19,091 nucleotides of DNA from Polaromonas sp. (GTDB taxonomy: Bacteria > Pseudomonadota > Gammaproteobacteria > Burkholderiales > Burkholderiaceae_C), in assembly GCA_028292345.1 (NCBI GenBank), contig JAQGMN010000448.1:1-19091 (forward strand), in the 5' to 3' direction. Position 1 is the stretch's first letter. Each line of letters starts with the position of its first letter. Of this stretch, positions 5,604 to 14,171 are shown piece after piece. The translations under genes were made by a program, and so were the position numbers. The notes beneath the pieces were generated by a model, which made no database searches, was not told the DNA's origin, and saw nothing but the letters and a program-made list of their open reading frames with translations.

Positions 5604-6524
5604 ATGGTGAAGGGCACATGGACACACCGCACCGTCCTGTTGAACGAAGCCATCACGGCGCTTCGGGTCAACCCGGACGGTCATTACATTGACGCGACCT
5701 TTGGTCGCGGCGGACATTCGCGCCTGTTGCTGTCGCAACTCTCGCCGCTCGGCCGCCTGACGGCGTTTGACAAGGACCTTGACGCGGTTGCCGACGCGCA
5801 GTCCATCGATGACCCGCGTTTTTCCATCCGCCACCAGGGATTCATGCATCTCGACCAGATGCCGCAGGCCAGCATCGCGGGTGTACTGATGGACCTGGGT
5901 GTGAGTTCCCCGCAGATCGACAATCCGGAGCGCGGTTTTTCTTTTCGCAATGAAGGCCCGCTGGACATGCGCATGGATACCACGCGCGGCCAGAGCGTGG
6001 CCGAATGGCTGCAGGACGCTTCGATCGAGTCCATGACCGAGGTCATCCGCGACTACGGCGAGGAGCGTTTCGCCGGACTGGTGGCCCGGGCGATTGACCG
6101 GCACCGGCAGGCATCGGGTCCGCTTTCCACCACCGCCGAACTGGCTGAGGTGGTGGCCAGCGCCGTCAAGACGCGCGAACCGGGCAAGGATCCGGCCACT
6201 CGGACGTTCCAGGCGCTGCGAATTTTCATCAATGCCGAACTGGAAGAACTGGAGCAGGCGCTCAAGGCGTCTCTCAAGGTGCTGCAGCCCGGCGGGCGCC
6301 TGGTGGTGATCAGCTTTCATTCGCTCGAGGATCGCATCGTCAAGCAATTCATGGCAGCGCACTCCCGCGAGGTCTATGACCGGCGCGTCCCTTTTGCCGC
6401 ACCCAAGGCCATGCAGCTCAAGGCGCTGGGGCGCACCAAGCCCAGCGAAGAGGAAGTCGCCGGCAATCCGCGCTCGCGCAGCGCCGTGATGCGTGTCGCC
6501 GAGCGCACCGGAGAAGCCGCATGA
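5604..6524 (+). CDS. rsmH: 16S rRNA (cytosine1402-N4)-methyltransferase RsmH
   Basis: The product is 306 residues, typical of RsmH (MraW), which uses SAM to methylate N4 of C1402 in the decoding centre of 16S rRNA. Motifs include HRTVLLNEA at residues 8-16, the SAM motif DATFGRGGHS at 30-39, DLGVSSPQID at 97-106, GFSFRNEGPLDMRMD at 111-125, and the C-terminal ISFHSLEDRIVK. It lies 6 bases after mraZ. The ATG at 5604 is used; GTG at 5607 is a close alternative and hardly alters the protein. The stop TGA at 6522-6524 overlaps an ATG that opens a 16-codon frame leading into ftsL. Confidence 0.97.
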   Translation: MVKGTWTHRTVLLNEAITALRVNPDGHYIDATFGRGGHSRLLLSQLSPLGRLTAFDKDLDAVADAQSIDDPRFSIRHQGFMHLDQMPQASIAGVLMDLGVSSPQIDNPERGFSFRNEGPLDMRMDTTRGQSVAEWLQDASIESMTEVIRDYGEERFAGLVARAIDRHRQASGPLSTTAELAEVVASAVKTREPGKDPATRTFQALRIFINAELEELEQALKASLKVLQPGGRLVVISFHSLEDRIVKQFMAAHSREVYDRRVPFAAPKAMQLKALGRTKPSEEEVAGNPRSRSAVMRVAERTGEAA

Positions 6525-6571
6525 ATCCCGTTTTCGCCGCCGGCATGGAGGACAGGCCATGGGACGTCTGA
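6521..6571 (+). CDS. Possible 16-codon coupling ORF between rsmH and ftsL
   Basis: ATGA at 6521-6524 overlaps the rsmH stop and opens a frame encoding MNPVFAAGMEDRPWDV, ending at TGA 6569-6571, 10 bases inside ftsL. GGAGAAG at 6510-6516 is a plausible ribosome site 4 bases upstream. It bridges the only sizeable gap between rsmH and ftsL (34 bases) and could carry ribosomes to the ftsL start. It may also be coincidental; such a short frame has little statistical weight. Confidence 0.3.
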   Translation: MNPVFAAGMEDRPWDV

Positions 6572-6870
6572 ATTTCGTGCTGCTGCTTGCCGTGCTGGCC
6601 AGCGCGCTGTACCTGGTGCAAACCCAGTACGAGTCGCGCCGTATCTATGTGGAGCTTGAAAAAGCGGCAGCGCAGGGCCGCAAGATTGACACCGAAAGCG
6701 AGCGGCTGCAGGTGGAAAAACGCGCGGAAGCCACGCCGCTGAAGATCGAAAAGCTGGCCAGGGATCGGCTGCAGATGCGGACCACCACGCCGGCCATCAC
6801 CGAGTACGTCAAGTACAAGTCCGCAGCCGATGTGGCGGCCGCTGCCGGCCAGAAGGCGCAGCATGAGTAG
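6559..6870 (+). CDS. ftsL: Cell division protein FtsL
   Basis: The product is 103 residues, a small bitopic membrane protein of the division complex that works with FtsB and FtsQ to activate FtsWI. A short cytoplasmic end (MGRLN) is followed by one transmembrane helix, about residues 5-21 (FVLLLAVLASALYLV), and then a charged heptad-like coiled coil, about 24-80 (SRRIYVELEKAAAQGRKIDTE). The ATG at 6559 is chosen because GGAGG at 6547-6551 sits 7 bases upstream and because betaproteobacterial FtsL usually starts with a short tail before the helix. An in-frame GTG at 6493 would add 22 basic residues but lacks a ribosome site. The gene overlaps ftsI by 8 bases. Confidence 0.93.
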   Translation: MGRLNFVLLLAVLASALYLVQTQYESRRIYVELEKAAAQGRKIDTESERLQVEKRAEATPLKIEKLARDRLQMRTTTPAITEYVKYKSAADVAAAAGQKAQHE

Positions 6871-8599
6871 GAAAAGCGTTCTCTACACCTCCAGTCCCTT
6901 GCTGGCCAGCAAGACGCCGGTCTGGCGCAGCAAGCTCATCGTGGCCCTGATCGCGCTGGCGTTCACGGGCCTTGCGGTCAGGGCGGCCTATATCCAGGTG
7001 TATGCCAACGCATTTTTCCAGCGCCAGGGCCAGGTGCGGTTTGCACGGACGCTGGAACTGCCTGCCAACCGTGGCCGCATCCTGGACCGCAACGGGCTGA
7101 TCCTGGCTTCCAGCGTGCCCGCTTCCAGCATCTGGGCCATTCCCGAGGACGTCAAGGCCAGTCCCGTCCAGCTGGCCGAACTGGCCCGGTTGCTGGAAAT
7201 GCCGCTGGCCGAACTGAAAAAGAAGTTCAGCGACGAGGACAAGACCTTCGTCTGGGTCAAGCGCCAGCTGGAAGAGCCCGTTGCCCGGAAAATCAGCGAA
7301 CTCGGCATTCCCGGCATCTACCAGCGCAAGGAATACAAGCGCAAGTACCCGGAAGGCGAAACCATCGCCCACATAGTGGGTTTCACCAATGTGGAGGACA
7401 AGGGTCAGGAAGGCATCGAGCTGACTTTCAACCAGGCGCTGTCGGGCAAGGCGGGCTCGCGGCGGGTCATCAAGGACCGGCTGGGCCGCGTGGTCGAAGG
7501 CGTTGGCGAGCAGGTCCCGCCTGTGGACGGCAAGGACATTCAGCTCAGCGTTGACAGCAAGGTGCAGTTCTTTGCGTACCAGAAACTGCGCGATGCGGTG
7601 ATTGCGCGCAAGGCCAAGGCCGGCAGTGTCGTGGTGATCGACTCGATCACCGGCGAGGTGCTGGCGCTGGCCAATTACCCAAGCTACGTTCCCGACAGGC
7701 GACAGAACCTGACCGGCGAGCAATTGCGCAACCGTGCCGTGACCGACACCTTCGAGCCCGGTTCGACGATGAAACCGATCACGGTCGCGATGGCGCTGGA
7801 GGCCGGGCGCATCAAGCCACAGACCCTGATTGAAACCGGTCCCGGCCGCTTCAGCATTGGCGGCTTCACCATCAGCGACACCCACAACTACGGCACCCTG
7901 ACCGTCGAGGGCGTGATCCAGAAGTCCAGCAACGTGGGCGCGCTGAAAATCGCCCAGAAAATGACGCCTCACGAAATGTGGGACACCTATGTCGCCCTGG
8001 GCTACGGACAGAAGCCGCAGATCGAATTTCCGGGTGCCGTGTCGGGCCGCCTGCGTCCCTGGAAAACCTGGCGGCCAGTCGAACAGGCCACCATGGCTTA
8101 TGGTTATGGGCTGTCGGCGTCGCTGTTCCAGATGGCGCATTCCTACACCTCTTTCGCCCACGACGGCCAGATCATTCCGGTCACCATGCTCAAGAAAAAC
8201 GAGCCGGCCGTTGGCGTCAGGGTATTTTCACCCGCAAATGCCCTCGCGGTTCGCCGCATGCTTCAGATGGCTGCGGCACCGGGCGGCACTGGCCAGCTGG
8301 CCCAGACCGTGGGCTATTCGGTGGGCGGCAAGTCGGGTACGGCGCACAAGCAGGTCGGCAAGGGCTATGCCAGCAACAAGTACCGCGCCTGGTTCACCGG
8401 CATGGCGCCGATCGAGTCGCCGCGCATCATCGTCGCGGTGATGATCGACGAGCCCAGCGATGGCAAATACTTTGGCGGCATTGCCGCCGCGCCGGTGTTC
8501 AGCGAAGTGGTTCAGCAAACGCTGCGCATGATGGGCGTGCAGCCCGATGTCAGCGTGATTCCGCAAATCATCACGCAGACGGTGGAGGAGTCGTTTTGA
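6863..8599 (+). CDS. ftsI: Septal peptidoglycan transpeptidase FtsI (PBP3)
   Basis: The product is 578 residues, as expected for a class B penicillin-binding protein that cross-links septal peptidoglycan together with FtsW. After a short cytoplasmic end there is one transmembrane helix at about 24-44. The pedestal domain contains RGRILDRNG at 70-78. The transpeptidase domain has all three active-site motifs: STMK at 301-304 (catalytic Ser301), SSN at 355-357 and KSGT at 490-493. The ATG at 6863 is preceded by AGAAGG (6851-6856) and overlaps the ftsL stop; a GTG at 6830 would add residues without family support. Its stop overlaps the murE start by 4 bases. Confidence 0.97.
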   Translation: MSRKSVLYTSSPLLASKTPVWRSKLIVALIALAFTGLAVRAAYIQVYANAFFQRQGQVRFARTLELPANRGRILDRNGLILASSVPASSIWAIPEDVKASPVQLAELARLLEMPLAELKKKFSDEDKTFVWVKRQLEEPVARKISELGIPGIYQRKEYKRKYPEGETIAHIVGFTNVEDKGQEGIELTFNQALSGKAGSRRVIKDRLGRVVEGVGEQVPPVDGKDIQLSVDSKVQFFAYQKLRDAVIARKAKAGSVVVIDSITGEVLALANYPSYVPDRRQNLTGEQLRNRAVTDTFEPGSTMKPITVAMALEAGRIKPQTLIETGPGRFSIGGFTISDTHNYGTLTVEGVIQKSSNVGALKIAQKMTPHEMWDTYVALGYGQKPQIEFPGAVSGRLRPWKTWRPVEQATMAYGYGLSASLFQMAHSYTSFAHDGQIIPVTMLKKNEPAVGVRVFSPANALAVRRMLQMAAAPGGTGQLAQTVGYSVGGKSGTAHKQVGKGYASNKYRAWFTGMAPIESPRIIVAVMIDEPSDGKYFGGIAAAPVFSEVVQQTLRMMGVQPDVSVIPQIITQTVEESF

Positions 8600-10095
8600 C
8601 CGGCGTCCAGCTTCACACCCCTGAGCAGGCTGCGCAATGGCTCCATGGGCGCGTGACTGGCACGCTGTGGGCCGACAGCCGCAAGGCGGGCCAGGGCGAC
8701 GGCTTCATCGCATGGCCGGGGGCTGCCAACGACGGTCGCCAGTATGTCAAGGCTGCCTTGGCTGCCGGTGCGGCGGCCTGCCTGGTGGAGAGCGCGGGCG
8801 TTCAGGCCTACGGCTTCGATGATGACCGGGTGGCAACCTACGAAGGTCTGAAGGCCGCCACCGGACGGATTGCCGCCGCGTACTTTGGCGCGCCCAGCGA
8901 GCAGCTTCAGATCGTGGCCATCACCGGAACCAACGGCAAGACATCCTCCGCCTGGTGGCTGGCGCAGGCGCTCGGCCGGCTGAATCGTCCCTGCGGCCTG
9001 GTTGGAACGCTGGGGATTGGCATGCCCGGCGCGATGGTTTCCACCGGAATGACGACGCCGGATCCGGTGCTGCTTCAGCAGCAGTTGGGTCTATTTGCCA
9101 GCAAAGGCTGTTCGGCCTGCGTGCTGGAAGCCTCGTCGATAGGCATCGAGGAACGGCGCCTGGACGGAACGCATGTCCAGGTCGCGGTGTTCACCAACTT
9201 CACCCAGGACCATTTGGATTACCACGCGTCGATGGACGCTTACTGGGCGTCCAAGAAAGCGCTGTTCAGCTGGCCAGGCCTGCGGGCGGCTGTCATCAAT
9301 ACCGACGATCGGAAGGGACTGGCGCTGGCTGCGGCGCTGGAGCCAACCCCGCTGGACGTCTGGACCGTGTCATGCGCAGGTCCTGCGCGGCTTGCAGCGC
9401 AGGCGATCCGGCAGGGCGCGCAGGGTCTGCGCTTCGACATCGTGGAAGGCGACGAGCGCCACCCGATGTCAACCACCATGGTGGGCCTGTACAACGTGTC
9501 GAACTTGCTGGGCGTCATGGCCAGCCTGCGGGCAATGGACGTGACGCTGGCCGATGCGGTCGCAGCCTGCGTGGACCTGCTGCCGGTGCCGGGCCGGACC
9601 GAAACCCTGGCGGTGGCTGGCCTGCCGCTGGTCGTGATCGACTATGCGCACACGCCCGATGCGCTGGAAAAAGTGCTGCTGGCGCTCAGGCCGGTGGCGC
9701 AGGGCCGGGGCGGCAGGCTGTGGTGTGTTTTTGGCTGCGGCGGCGACCGCGACGCCAGCAAGCGGCCCCTGATGGCCGCGGCGGCTGAAAAAAATGCCGA
9801 CCAGCTGGTGCTGACCAGCGACAACCCCAGAAGCGAAAACCCGCTGACCATCATTGCGCAGATGCAAAAGGGCCTGAACCGGCCACAGGCCGCGCATGCA
9901 GAGCCGGACCGGCATGCCGCCATCGCCCATGCGCTGGCGCTGGCCGAGCCGCAGGACATGGTCCTGCTGGCTGGCAAGGGGCATGAAAACTACCAGGAAA
10001 TCAAGGGTGTGAAGATGGCATTTTCCGACCGCGACCAGGCACAGGCAGCCCTGAATGCCGTGGCGGCAGCGCGCCAGGCAAAGGAAGCGGCATGA
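8596..10095 (+). CDS. murE: UDP-MurNAc-L-Ala-D-Glu:meso-diaminopimelate ligase MurE
   Basis: The product is 499 residues, normal for MurE, which adds the third amino acid to the cytoplasmic peptidoglycan precursor using ATP. Visible motifs are the P-loop GTNGKTS at 111-117, NFTQDHLDYH at 201-210, the expected carbamylated lysine at K220 (SKKALF), and DNPR at 409-412, which is diagnostic for meso-diaminopimelate rather than lysine. The start is TTG at 8596: a strong GGAGGAG at 8584-8590 lies 5 bases upstream, the TTGA overlaps the ftsI stop, and no ATG is available in frame nearby. GTG at 8653 is the next candidate but would remove the first 19 residues. Reading further upstream is only an open frame inside ftsI. 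Confidence 0.95.
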   Translation: MTGVQLHTPEQAAQWLHGRVTGTLWADSRKAGQGDGFIAWPGAANDGRQYVKAALAAGAAACLVESAGVQAYGFDDDRVATYEGLKAATGRIAAAYFGAPSEQLQIVAITGTNGKTSSAWWLAQALGRLNRPCGLVGTLGIGMPGAMVSTGMTTPDPVLLQQQLGLFASKGCSACVLEASSIGIEERRLDGTHVQVAVFTNFTQDHLDYHASMDAYWASKKALFSWPGLRAAVINTDDRKGLALAAALEPTPLDVWTVSCAGPARLAAQAIRQGAQGLRFDIVEGDERHPMSTTMVGLYNVSNLLGVMASLRAMDVTLADAVAACVDLLPVPGRTETLAVAGLPLVVIDYAHTPDALEKVLLALRPVAQGRGGRLWCVFGCGGDRDASKRPLMAAAAEKNADQLVLTSDNPRSENPLTIIAQMQKGLNRPQAAHAEPDRHAAIAHALALAEPQDMVLLAGKGHENYQEIKGVKMAFSDRDQAQAALNAVAAARQAKEAA

Positions 10096-11495
10096 AGCGC
10101 CTAGAACAGATCGCGGCCTGGTTGCCATCATCCCGGCTGGTGGGCGACGGCAGCATCACCCCCCTGCGGATTCATACCGACACGCGAAGCCTGCGGCCGG
10201 GCGACCTGTTTGTGGCGCTCAAGGGCGAGCATTTCGACGCGCATGACTTTTTGCCGAAAGCCAGGGCCGAAGGCGCCGTGGCGGCCATCGCCCAGCACGG
10301 CCTGGCGCAGGCGGGCCTGCCCGGAATCGAAGTCGCCGACACCCGCCTGGCGCTGGGCCAGATGGGTGCTGCGTGGCGTTCGCAATTCAGCCTGCCGCTG
10401 ATTGCCGTCACCGGCAGCAATGGAAAAACCACGGTCACGCAGATGATCGCGGCGATTCTGCGGGCCTGGAAAGGTGATGCGGCGTTCGCGACTGAAGGCA
10501 ACCTCAACAACGACATCGGTGTGCCCCTGACGCTGCTGCGCCTGCGGGCCTCGCACGAAGCCGGCGTGGTCGAACTCGGCATGAACCACCCCGGCGAAAT
10601 TGCCTACCTGGCCGGCTTGGCGCGGCCGACGGTGGCGCTGGTCAACAATGCCCAGCGCGAGCACCTGGAGTTCATGGCGACGGTGGACGCCGTCGCGCTG
10701 GAAAACGGCTCGGTGCTGGCATCGCTCGATGCGTCGGGCACGGCGGTCTTTCCTGCGGACGATGCCTATGCCGGTATCTGGCGGCGTCTGGCGGGCGCAC
10801 GCCGGGTCATGACGTTTGCGCTGGAGGGTCCGGCCGATGTGACGGGCAGCGCGAAATGGAATGGCGATGGCTGGCGTGTGGATGCCCGCACGCCGTCGGG
10901 TCCGCTGGCGTTTGCGCTGCATGTTGCTGGCCGGCACAACGTCAAGAACGCACTGGCGGCCGCGGCCTGTTCGCTGGCCGCCGGCGTTCCGCCTGCTTGC
11001 ATCGGCGCCGGCCTTTCGGCGTTCATGCCGGTCAAGGGGCGTTCGCGCGCGATGCCGGTCCCGCTGCCGGGCCGCACGGTGACGATGGTGGACGACACCT
11101 ACAACGCCAATCCCGACTCGATGCAGGCGGCCCTGCAGGTGCTGGCCGAACTGCCCGGACCGCGACTGCTGGTCATGGGCGACATGGGCGAAGTCGGCAG
11201 CCAGGGGCCGCAGTTCCACGGCGAAGCCGGGCGCAATGCCCGTGCGCTCGGGATCGAAAGGCTTTTCACGCTGGGCGAGCAGTCGCAGCGCGCCGGCGCC
11301 GCTTTTGGCGAAAGCCGCCATTTCGCCGGCATGGCTGAACTGATCAGCGCCGTGGTGGACGAACTGCCGCATGTCGCCAGCGTGCTGGTGAAGGGTTCGC
11401 GGTTCATGCAGATGGAGCGCGTGGTCCAGGCGGTCATGGCCGCCGCTGGCGGCGATTTACAAAAAGAAGACAAGAAAGCGCCTCATGCTGCTTAG
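10092..11495 (+). CDS. murF: UDP-MurNAc-tripeptide:D-Ala-D-Ala ligase MurF
   Basis: The product is 467 residues, standard for MurF, which attaches D-Ala-D-Ala and completes UDP-MurNAc-pentapeptide. An N-terminal substrate domain contains DTRSLRPGDLFVALKG at about 30-45. The central Mur ligase domain has the P-loop GSNGKTT at 108-114, EGNLNNDIGVP at 135-145, and ELGMNHPGEI. The C-terminal domain has DDTYNANPDSM, typical of the family. The ATG at 10092 overlaps the murE stop as ATGA and has AAGGAAG just upstream. The 3' end overlaps mraY by 11 bases. Confidence 0.97.
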   Translation: MKRLEQIAAWLPSSRLVGDGSITPLRIHTDTRSLRPGDLFVALKGEHFDAHDFLPKARAEGAVAAIAQHGLAQAGLPGIEVADTRLALGQMGAAWRSQFSLPLIAVTGSNGKTTVTQMIAAILRAWKGDAAFATEGNLNNDIGVPLTLLRLRASHEAGVVELGMNHPGEIAYLAGLARPTVALVNNAQREHLEFMATVDAVALENGSVLASLDASGTAVFPADDAYAGIWRRLAGARRVMTFALEGPADVTGSAKWNGDGWRVDARTPSGPLAFALHVAGRHNVKNALAAAACSLAAGVPPACIGAGLSAFMPVKGRSRAMPVPLPGRTVTMVDDTYNANPDSMQAALQVLAELPGPRLLVMGDMGEVGSQGPQFHGEAGRNARALGIERLFTLGEQSQRAGAAFGESRHFAGMAELISAVVDELPHVASVLVKGSRFMQMERVVQAVMAAAGGDLQKEDKKAPHAA

Positions 11496-12663
11496 CCTGG
11501 CCCAGTGGCTCCAGACCCTCTCGCCCGACCTGGGATTCCTGCGGGTGTTCCAGTACCTGACCCTGCGCGCCGTGATGGCCGCGCTCACCGCATTGCTGAT
11601 CGGCCTGCTGGCCGGCCCGTTCGTGATTCGCCGGCTGATCTCGCTCAAGATCGGCCAGCCGATCCGCGAGTACGCCATGCAGACGCACCTGAGCAAAAGC
11701 GGCACGCCGACCATGGGCGGCGTGCTGATCCTCATGGCGATCGGCATTTCCACGCTGCTGTGGTTCGACCTGGCCAACCGCTTCGTCTGGATCGTGCTGC
11801 TCGTGACCCTGGGCTTTGGCGCCATCGGCTGGGTCGATGACTGGCGCAAGGTGGTGCTCAAGGACCCGGAAGGCATGCGGTCGCGCGAAAAATACCTCTG
11901 GCAATCGGTCATCGGCCTGGTTGCCGCGCTTTACCTGGTGTTCAGCATTTCCGAAAGCTCCAACATGCGCGTGCTGGAACTTTTCGTGAGCTGGGTGCAG
12001 TCGGGGTTCGATGTCAACCTGCCGCCCAAGGCCGGCCTGCTGCTGCCCTTTGTGAAGGAAATCAGCTATCCGCTGGGCGTCTTCGGCTTTGTGATCCTGA
12101 CCTACCTGGTGATCGTCGGTTCGAGCAATGCCGTGAACCTGACCGACGGCCTCGACGGGCTGGCCATCATGCCGGTGGTGATGGTCGGCTCGTCGCTGGG
12201 CGTGTTCGCCTATGTGACCGGCAGTTCGGTGTATTCCAAGTACCTGCTGTTCCCGCACATTCCCGGCTCGGGCGAGTTGCTGATTTTCTGTGCCGCCATG
12301 GCGGGCGCCGGCCTGGCCTTCCTGTGGTTCAACACCCATCCGGCGCAGGTCTTCATGGGCGACGTGGGCGCGCTGGCGCTGGGCGCGGCACTGGGCACCA
12401 TCGCCGTCATCGTGCGCCAGGAAATCGTGCTGGCGATCATGGGCGGAATCTTCGTGGTCGAGGCGCTGTCGGTCATGCTCCAGGTGACCTGGTTCAAGTA
12501 CACCAAGCGGCGTTACGGCCTGGGGCGGCGGCTGCTGCAGATGGCGCCGCTGCACCACCATTTTGAAAAATGCGGCTGGAAGGAAACCCAGGTCGTCGTG
12601 CGCTTCTGGATCATCACCATGCTGCTGTGCCTGGTCGGGCTTTCCACGCTGAAACTGAGATGA
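11485..12663 (+). CDS. mraY: Phospho-MurNAc-pentapeptide transferase MraY (lipid I synthase)
   Basis: The product is 392 residues with about ten hydrophobic segments, as expected for MraY. This integral membrane enzyme transfers phospho-MurNAc-pentapeptide to undecaprenyl phosphate, making lipid I. Key motifs are the catalytic Asp pair D118-D119 in WVDDWRK, SSNAVNLTDGLDGL at 213-226 (D221, D224), NTHPAQVFMGDVG at 283-295, and the substrate-binding triad HHH at 357-359 in PLHHHFEK. The ATG at 11485 overlaps murF, with AAGAAAG at 11472-11478 as the ribosome site. Its stop overlaps the murD ATG. Confidence 0.98.
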   Translation: MLLSLAQWLQTLSPDLGFLRVFQYLTLRAVMAALTALLIGLLAGPFVIRRLISLKIGQPIREYAMQTHLSKSGTPTMGGVLILMAIGISTLLWFDLANRFVWIVLLVTLGFGAIGWVDDWRKVVLKDPEGMRSREKYLWQSVIGLVAALYLVFSISESSNMRVLELFVSWVQSGFDVNLPPKAGLLLPFVKEISYPLGVFGFVILTYLVIVGSSNAVNLTDGLDGLAIMPVVMVGSSLGVFAYVTGSSVYSKYLLFPHIPGSGELLIFCAAMAGAGLAFLWFNTHPAQVFMGDVGALALGAALGTIAVIVRQEIVLAIMGGIFVVEALSVMLQVTWFKYTKRRYGLGRRLLQMAPLHHHFEKCGWKETQVVVRFWIITMLLCLVGLSTLKLR

Positions 12664-14171
12664 AAAACCTGGCGAATCACAACATTCTGGTTCTGGGGCT
12701 GGGCGCTTCGGGCCTGGCGCTGGCGCGCTGGTGCGCCCGCTGCGGCGCCCGTGTCACGGTGGCCGATACCCGTCCTGCGCCGCCGCAACTCGCCGCCCTG
12801 CAGGGCAGCGCGCCGAAAGCCCGGTTCGTCCATGCCGCCATGGAGGGCGCATTGCTGGAGGGCGAAAATTTCAGCATGGTGCTGAAAAGCCCGGGCCTGT
12901 CGCCCGCCTCCATCAATGGAGTCGTGGCGGCAGCCCGCGCGCAGGGCATTCCCTGCGGCAACGAACTGAGCCTGTTCGCGCAGGCGCTGGCCGACCTGAG
13001 AGAAGACCGGGCCTATGCGCCCAAGCTCATCGGCATCACCGGCACCAACGGCAAGACCACCGTGACCTCGCTGGCCGGCCAGCTGATCGAGCGCGCGGGC
13101 AGATCGGTGGCAGTGGCCGGCAATATCGGCCCGACGCTGCTGGACACCCTGGCCGAAAGGCTGGATGCGCAAGCGCGTGATCGAGCCCTGGCCCTGCCGG
13201 ATGTCTGGGTGCTCGAATTGTCCAGTTTCCAGCTCGACGGCGTCACGAATTTCGAGCCCGACGTGGCAACCGTCCTGAACATCACCCAGGACCACCTCGA
13301 CTGGCATGGAACCCTGCCAGCCTATGCCGCCGCCAAGGCGAACGTGTATGGCAACGCCGGCCTCATGCTGCTGAACCGCGACGACCCGCAGGTGATGGCG
13401 GCATTGCCTGCGCTCGTCAAGGGCAAACAAATCCGCAGTTACCTGACCTTCGGAGGCGACGAGCCGCGGCGGCCGGGCGACTACGGCATCCAGACGGTCA
13501 ACGGCATGGCCTGGCTGGTACGCGCGGCCGAAGCCGACGAGACCATCAAGCGCCGCAAGGCCGAAGAAGTGGTGCTGCACATCCACCGTCTGATGCCGCT
13601 CGAGGCGCTGCGGATTCGCGGCCGGCACAACGCCACCAATGCGCTGGCAGCCCTCGGCCTGGCCGTAGCCGTGGGCTGCGCGCTGGCGCCCATGCTGCAT
13701 GGCCTGCGCGAATACCGGGGCGAGCCCCACCGCGTGGAGCCGGTGGCCGTGCTGGAGGGCGTGGAATACTTTGACGACAGCAAGGGCACCAATGTCGGCG
13801 CCACGGTGGCGGCGCTGGCCGGCCTGGGCGCTGACCGCAAGCTGGTGCTGATCCTGGGCGGGGAAGGCAAGGGGCAGGATTTCTCGCCGCTGGCCGATCC
13901 GGTGGCGCGTTATGCCCGGGCCGTGGTGCTGATCGGCCGCGATGCGCCGGCCATCCGAGCCGCGCTGGAAGGCCGGCAGGTCGAACTGCTGGAAGCTGCC
14001 TCCATGGCGCAGGCGGTCAGCCTGGCCGCCGCGCAGGCGCATGCGGGCGACGCGGTGCTGATGTCGCCCGCCTGCGCCAGTTTTGACATGTTCGACAACT
14101 ACGAGCACCGCGCCCGCGTCTTTTGCGAAGCGGTGCACGAACTCGCCGTGGAACAGGGGGCAGTGCTGTGA
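12660..14171 (+). CDS. murD: UDP-MurNAc-L-alanine:D-glutamate ligase MurD
   Basis: The product is 503 residues. MurD adds D-glutamate to UDP-MurNAc-L-Ala in the cytoplasm. It shows a Rossmann-like N-terminus (LVLGLGASGLALARW at 10-24), the P-loop GTNGKTT at 128-134, ELSSFQLDG near 186-194, NITQDHLDWHG at 207-217, and a C-terminal domain with YFDDSKGTNVGAT. It is about 65 residues longer than E. coli MurD, largely because of extra sequence near the central/C-terminal domain junction, including a charged stretch around GDEPRRPGDYG. From memory this extension is common in Burkholderiales. The ATG at 12660 overlaps the mraY stop as ATGA; an upstream in-frame ATG at 12570 lies inside mraY and is rejected. 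The start codon has only a weak Shine-Dalgarno. Confidence 0.96.
   Translation: MKNLANHNILVLGLGASGLALARWCARCGARVTVADTRPAPPQLAALQGSAPKARFVHAAMEGALLEGENFSMVLKSPGLSPASINGVVAAARAQGIPCGNELSLFAQALADLREDRAYAPKLIGITGTNGKTTVTSLAGQLIERAGRSVAVAGNIGPTLLDTLAERLDAQARDRALALPDVWVLELSSFQLDGVTNFEPDVATVLNITQDHLDWHGTLPAYAAAKANVYGNAGLMLLNRDDPQVMAALPALVKGKQIRSYLTFGGDEPRRPGDYGIQTVNGMAWLVRAAEADETIKRRKAEEVVLHIHRLMPLEALRIRGRHNATNALAALGLAVAVGCALAPMLHGLREYRGEPHRVEPVAVLEGVEYFDDSKGTNVGATVAALAGLGADRKLVLILGGEGKGQDFSPLADPVARYARAVVLIGRDAPAIRAALEGRQVELLEAASMAQAVSLAAAQAHAGDAVLMSPACASFDMFDNYEHRARVFCEAVHELAVEQGAVL

Noticed and set aside
5184..6560. 458-codon minus-strand frame opposite mraZ and rsmH
   Set aside because: It spans two genes with clear family motifs and is explained by GC-skewed third codon positions.
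7978..8595. Upstream extension of the murE frame into ftsI
   Set aside because: The extra 206 residues have no MurE similarity and lie fully within ftsI; the TTG with a strong ribosome site at 8596 gives the family length.
13430..13610. Extra region in MurD as a novel insertion
   Set aside because: A MurD of about 500 residues is, to my knowledge, usual in Burkholderiales, so this is lineage-typical rather than new.
12513..14138. 541-codon minus-strand frame opposite murD
   Set aside because: Shadow of murD; composition typical of antisense GC-rich DNA and no domain recognised.
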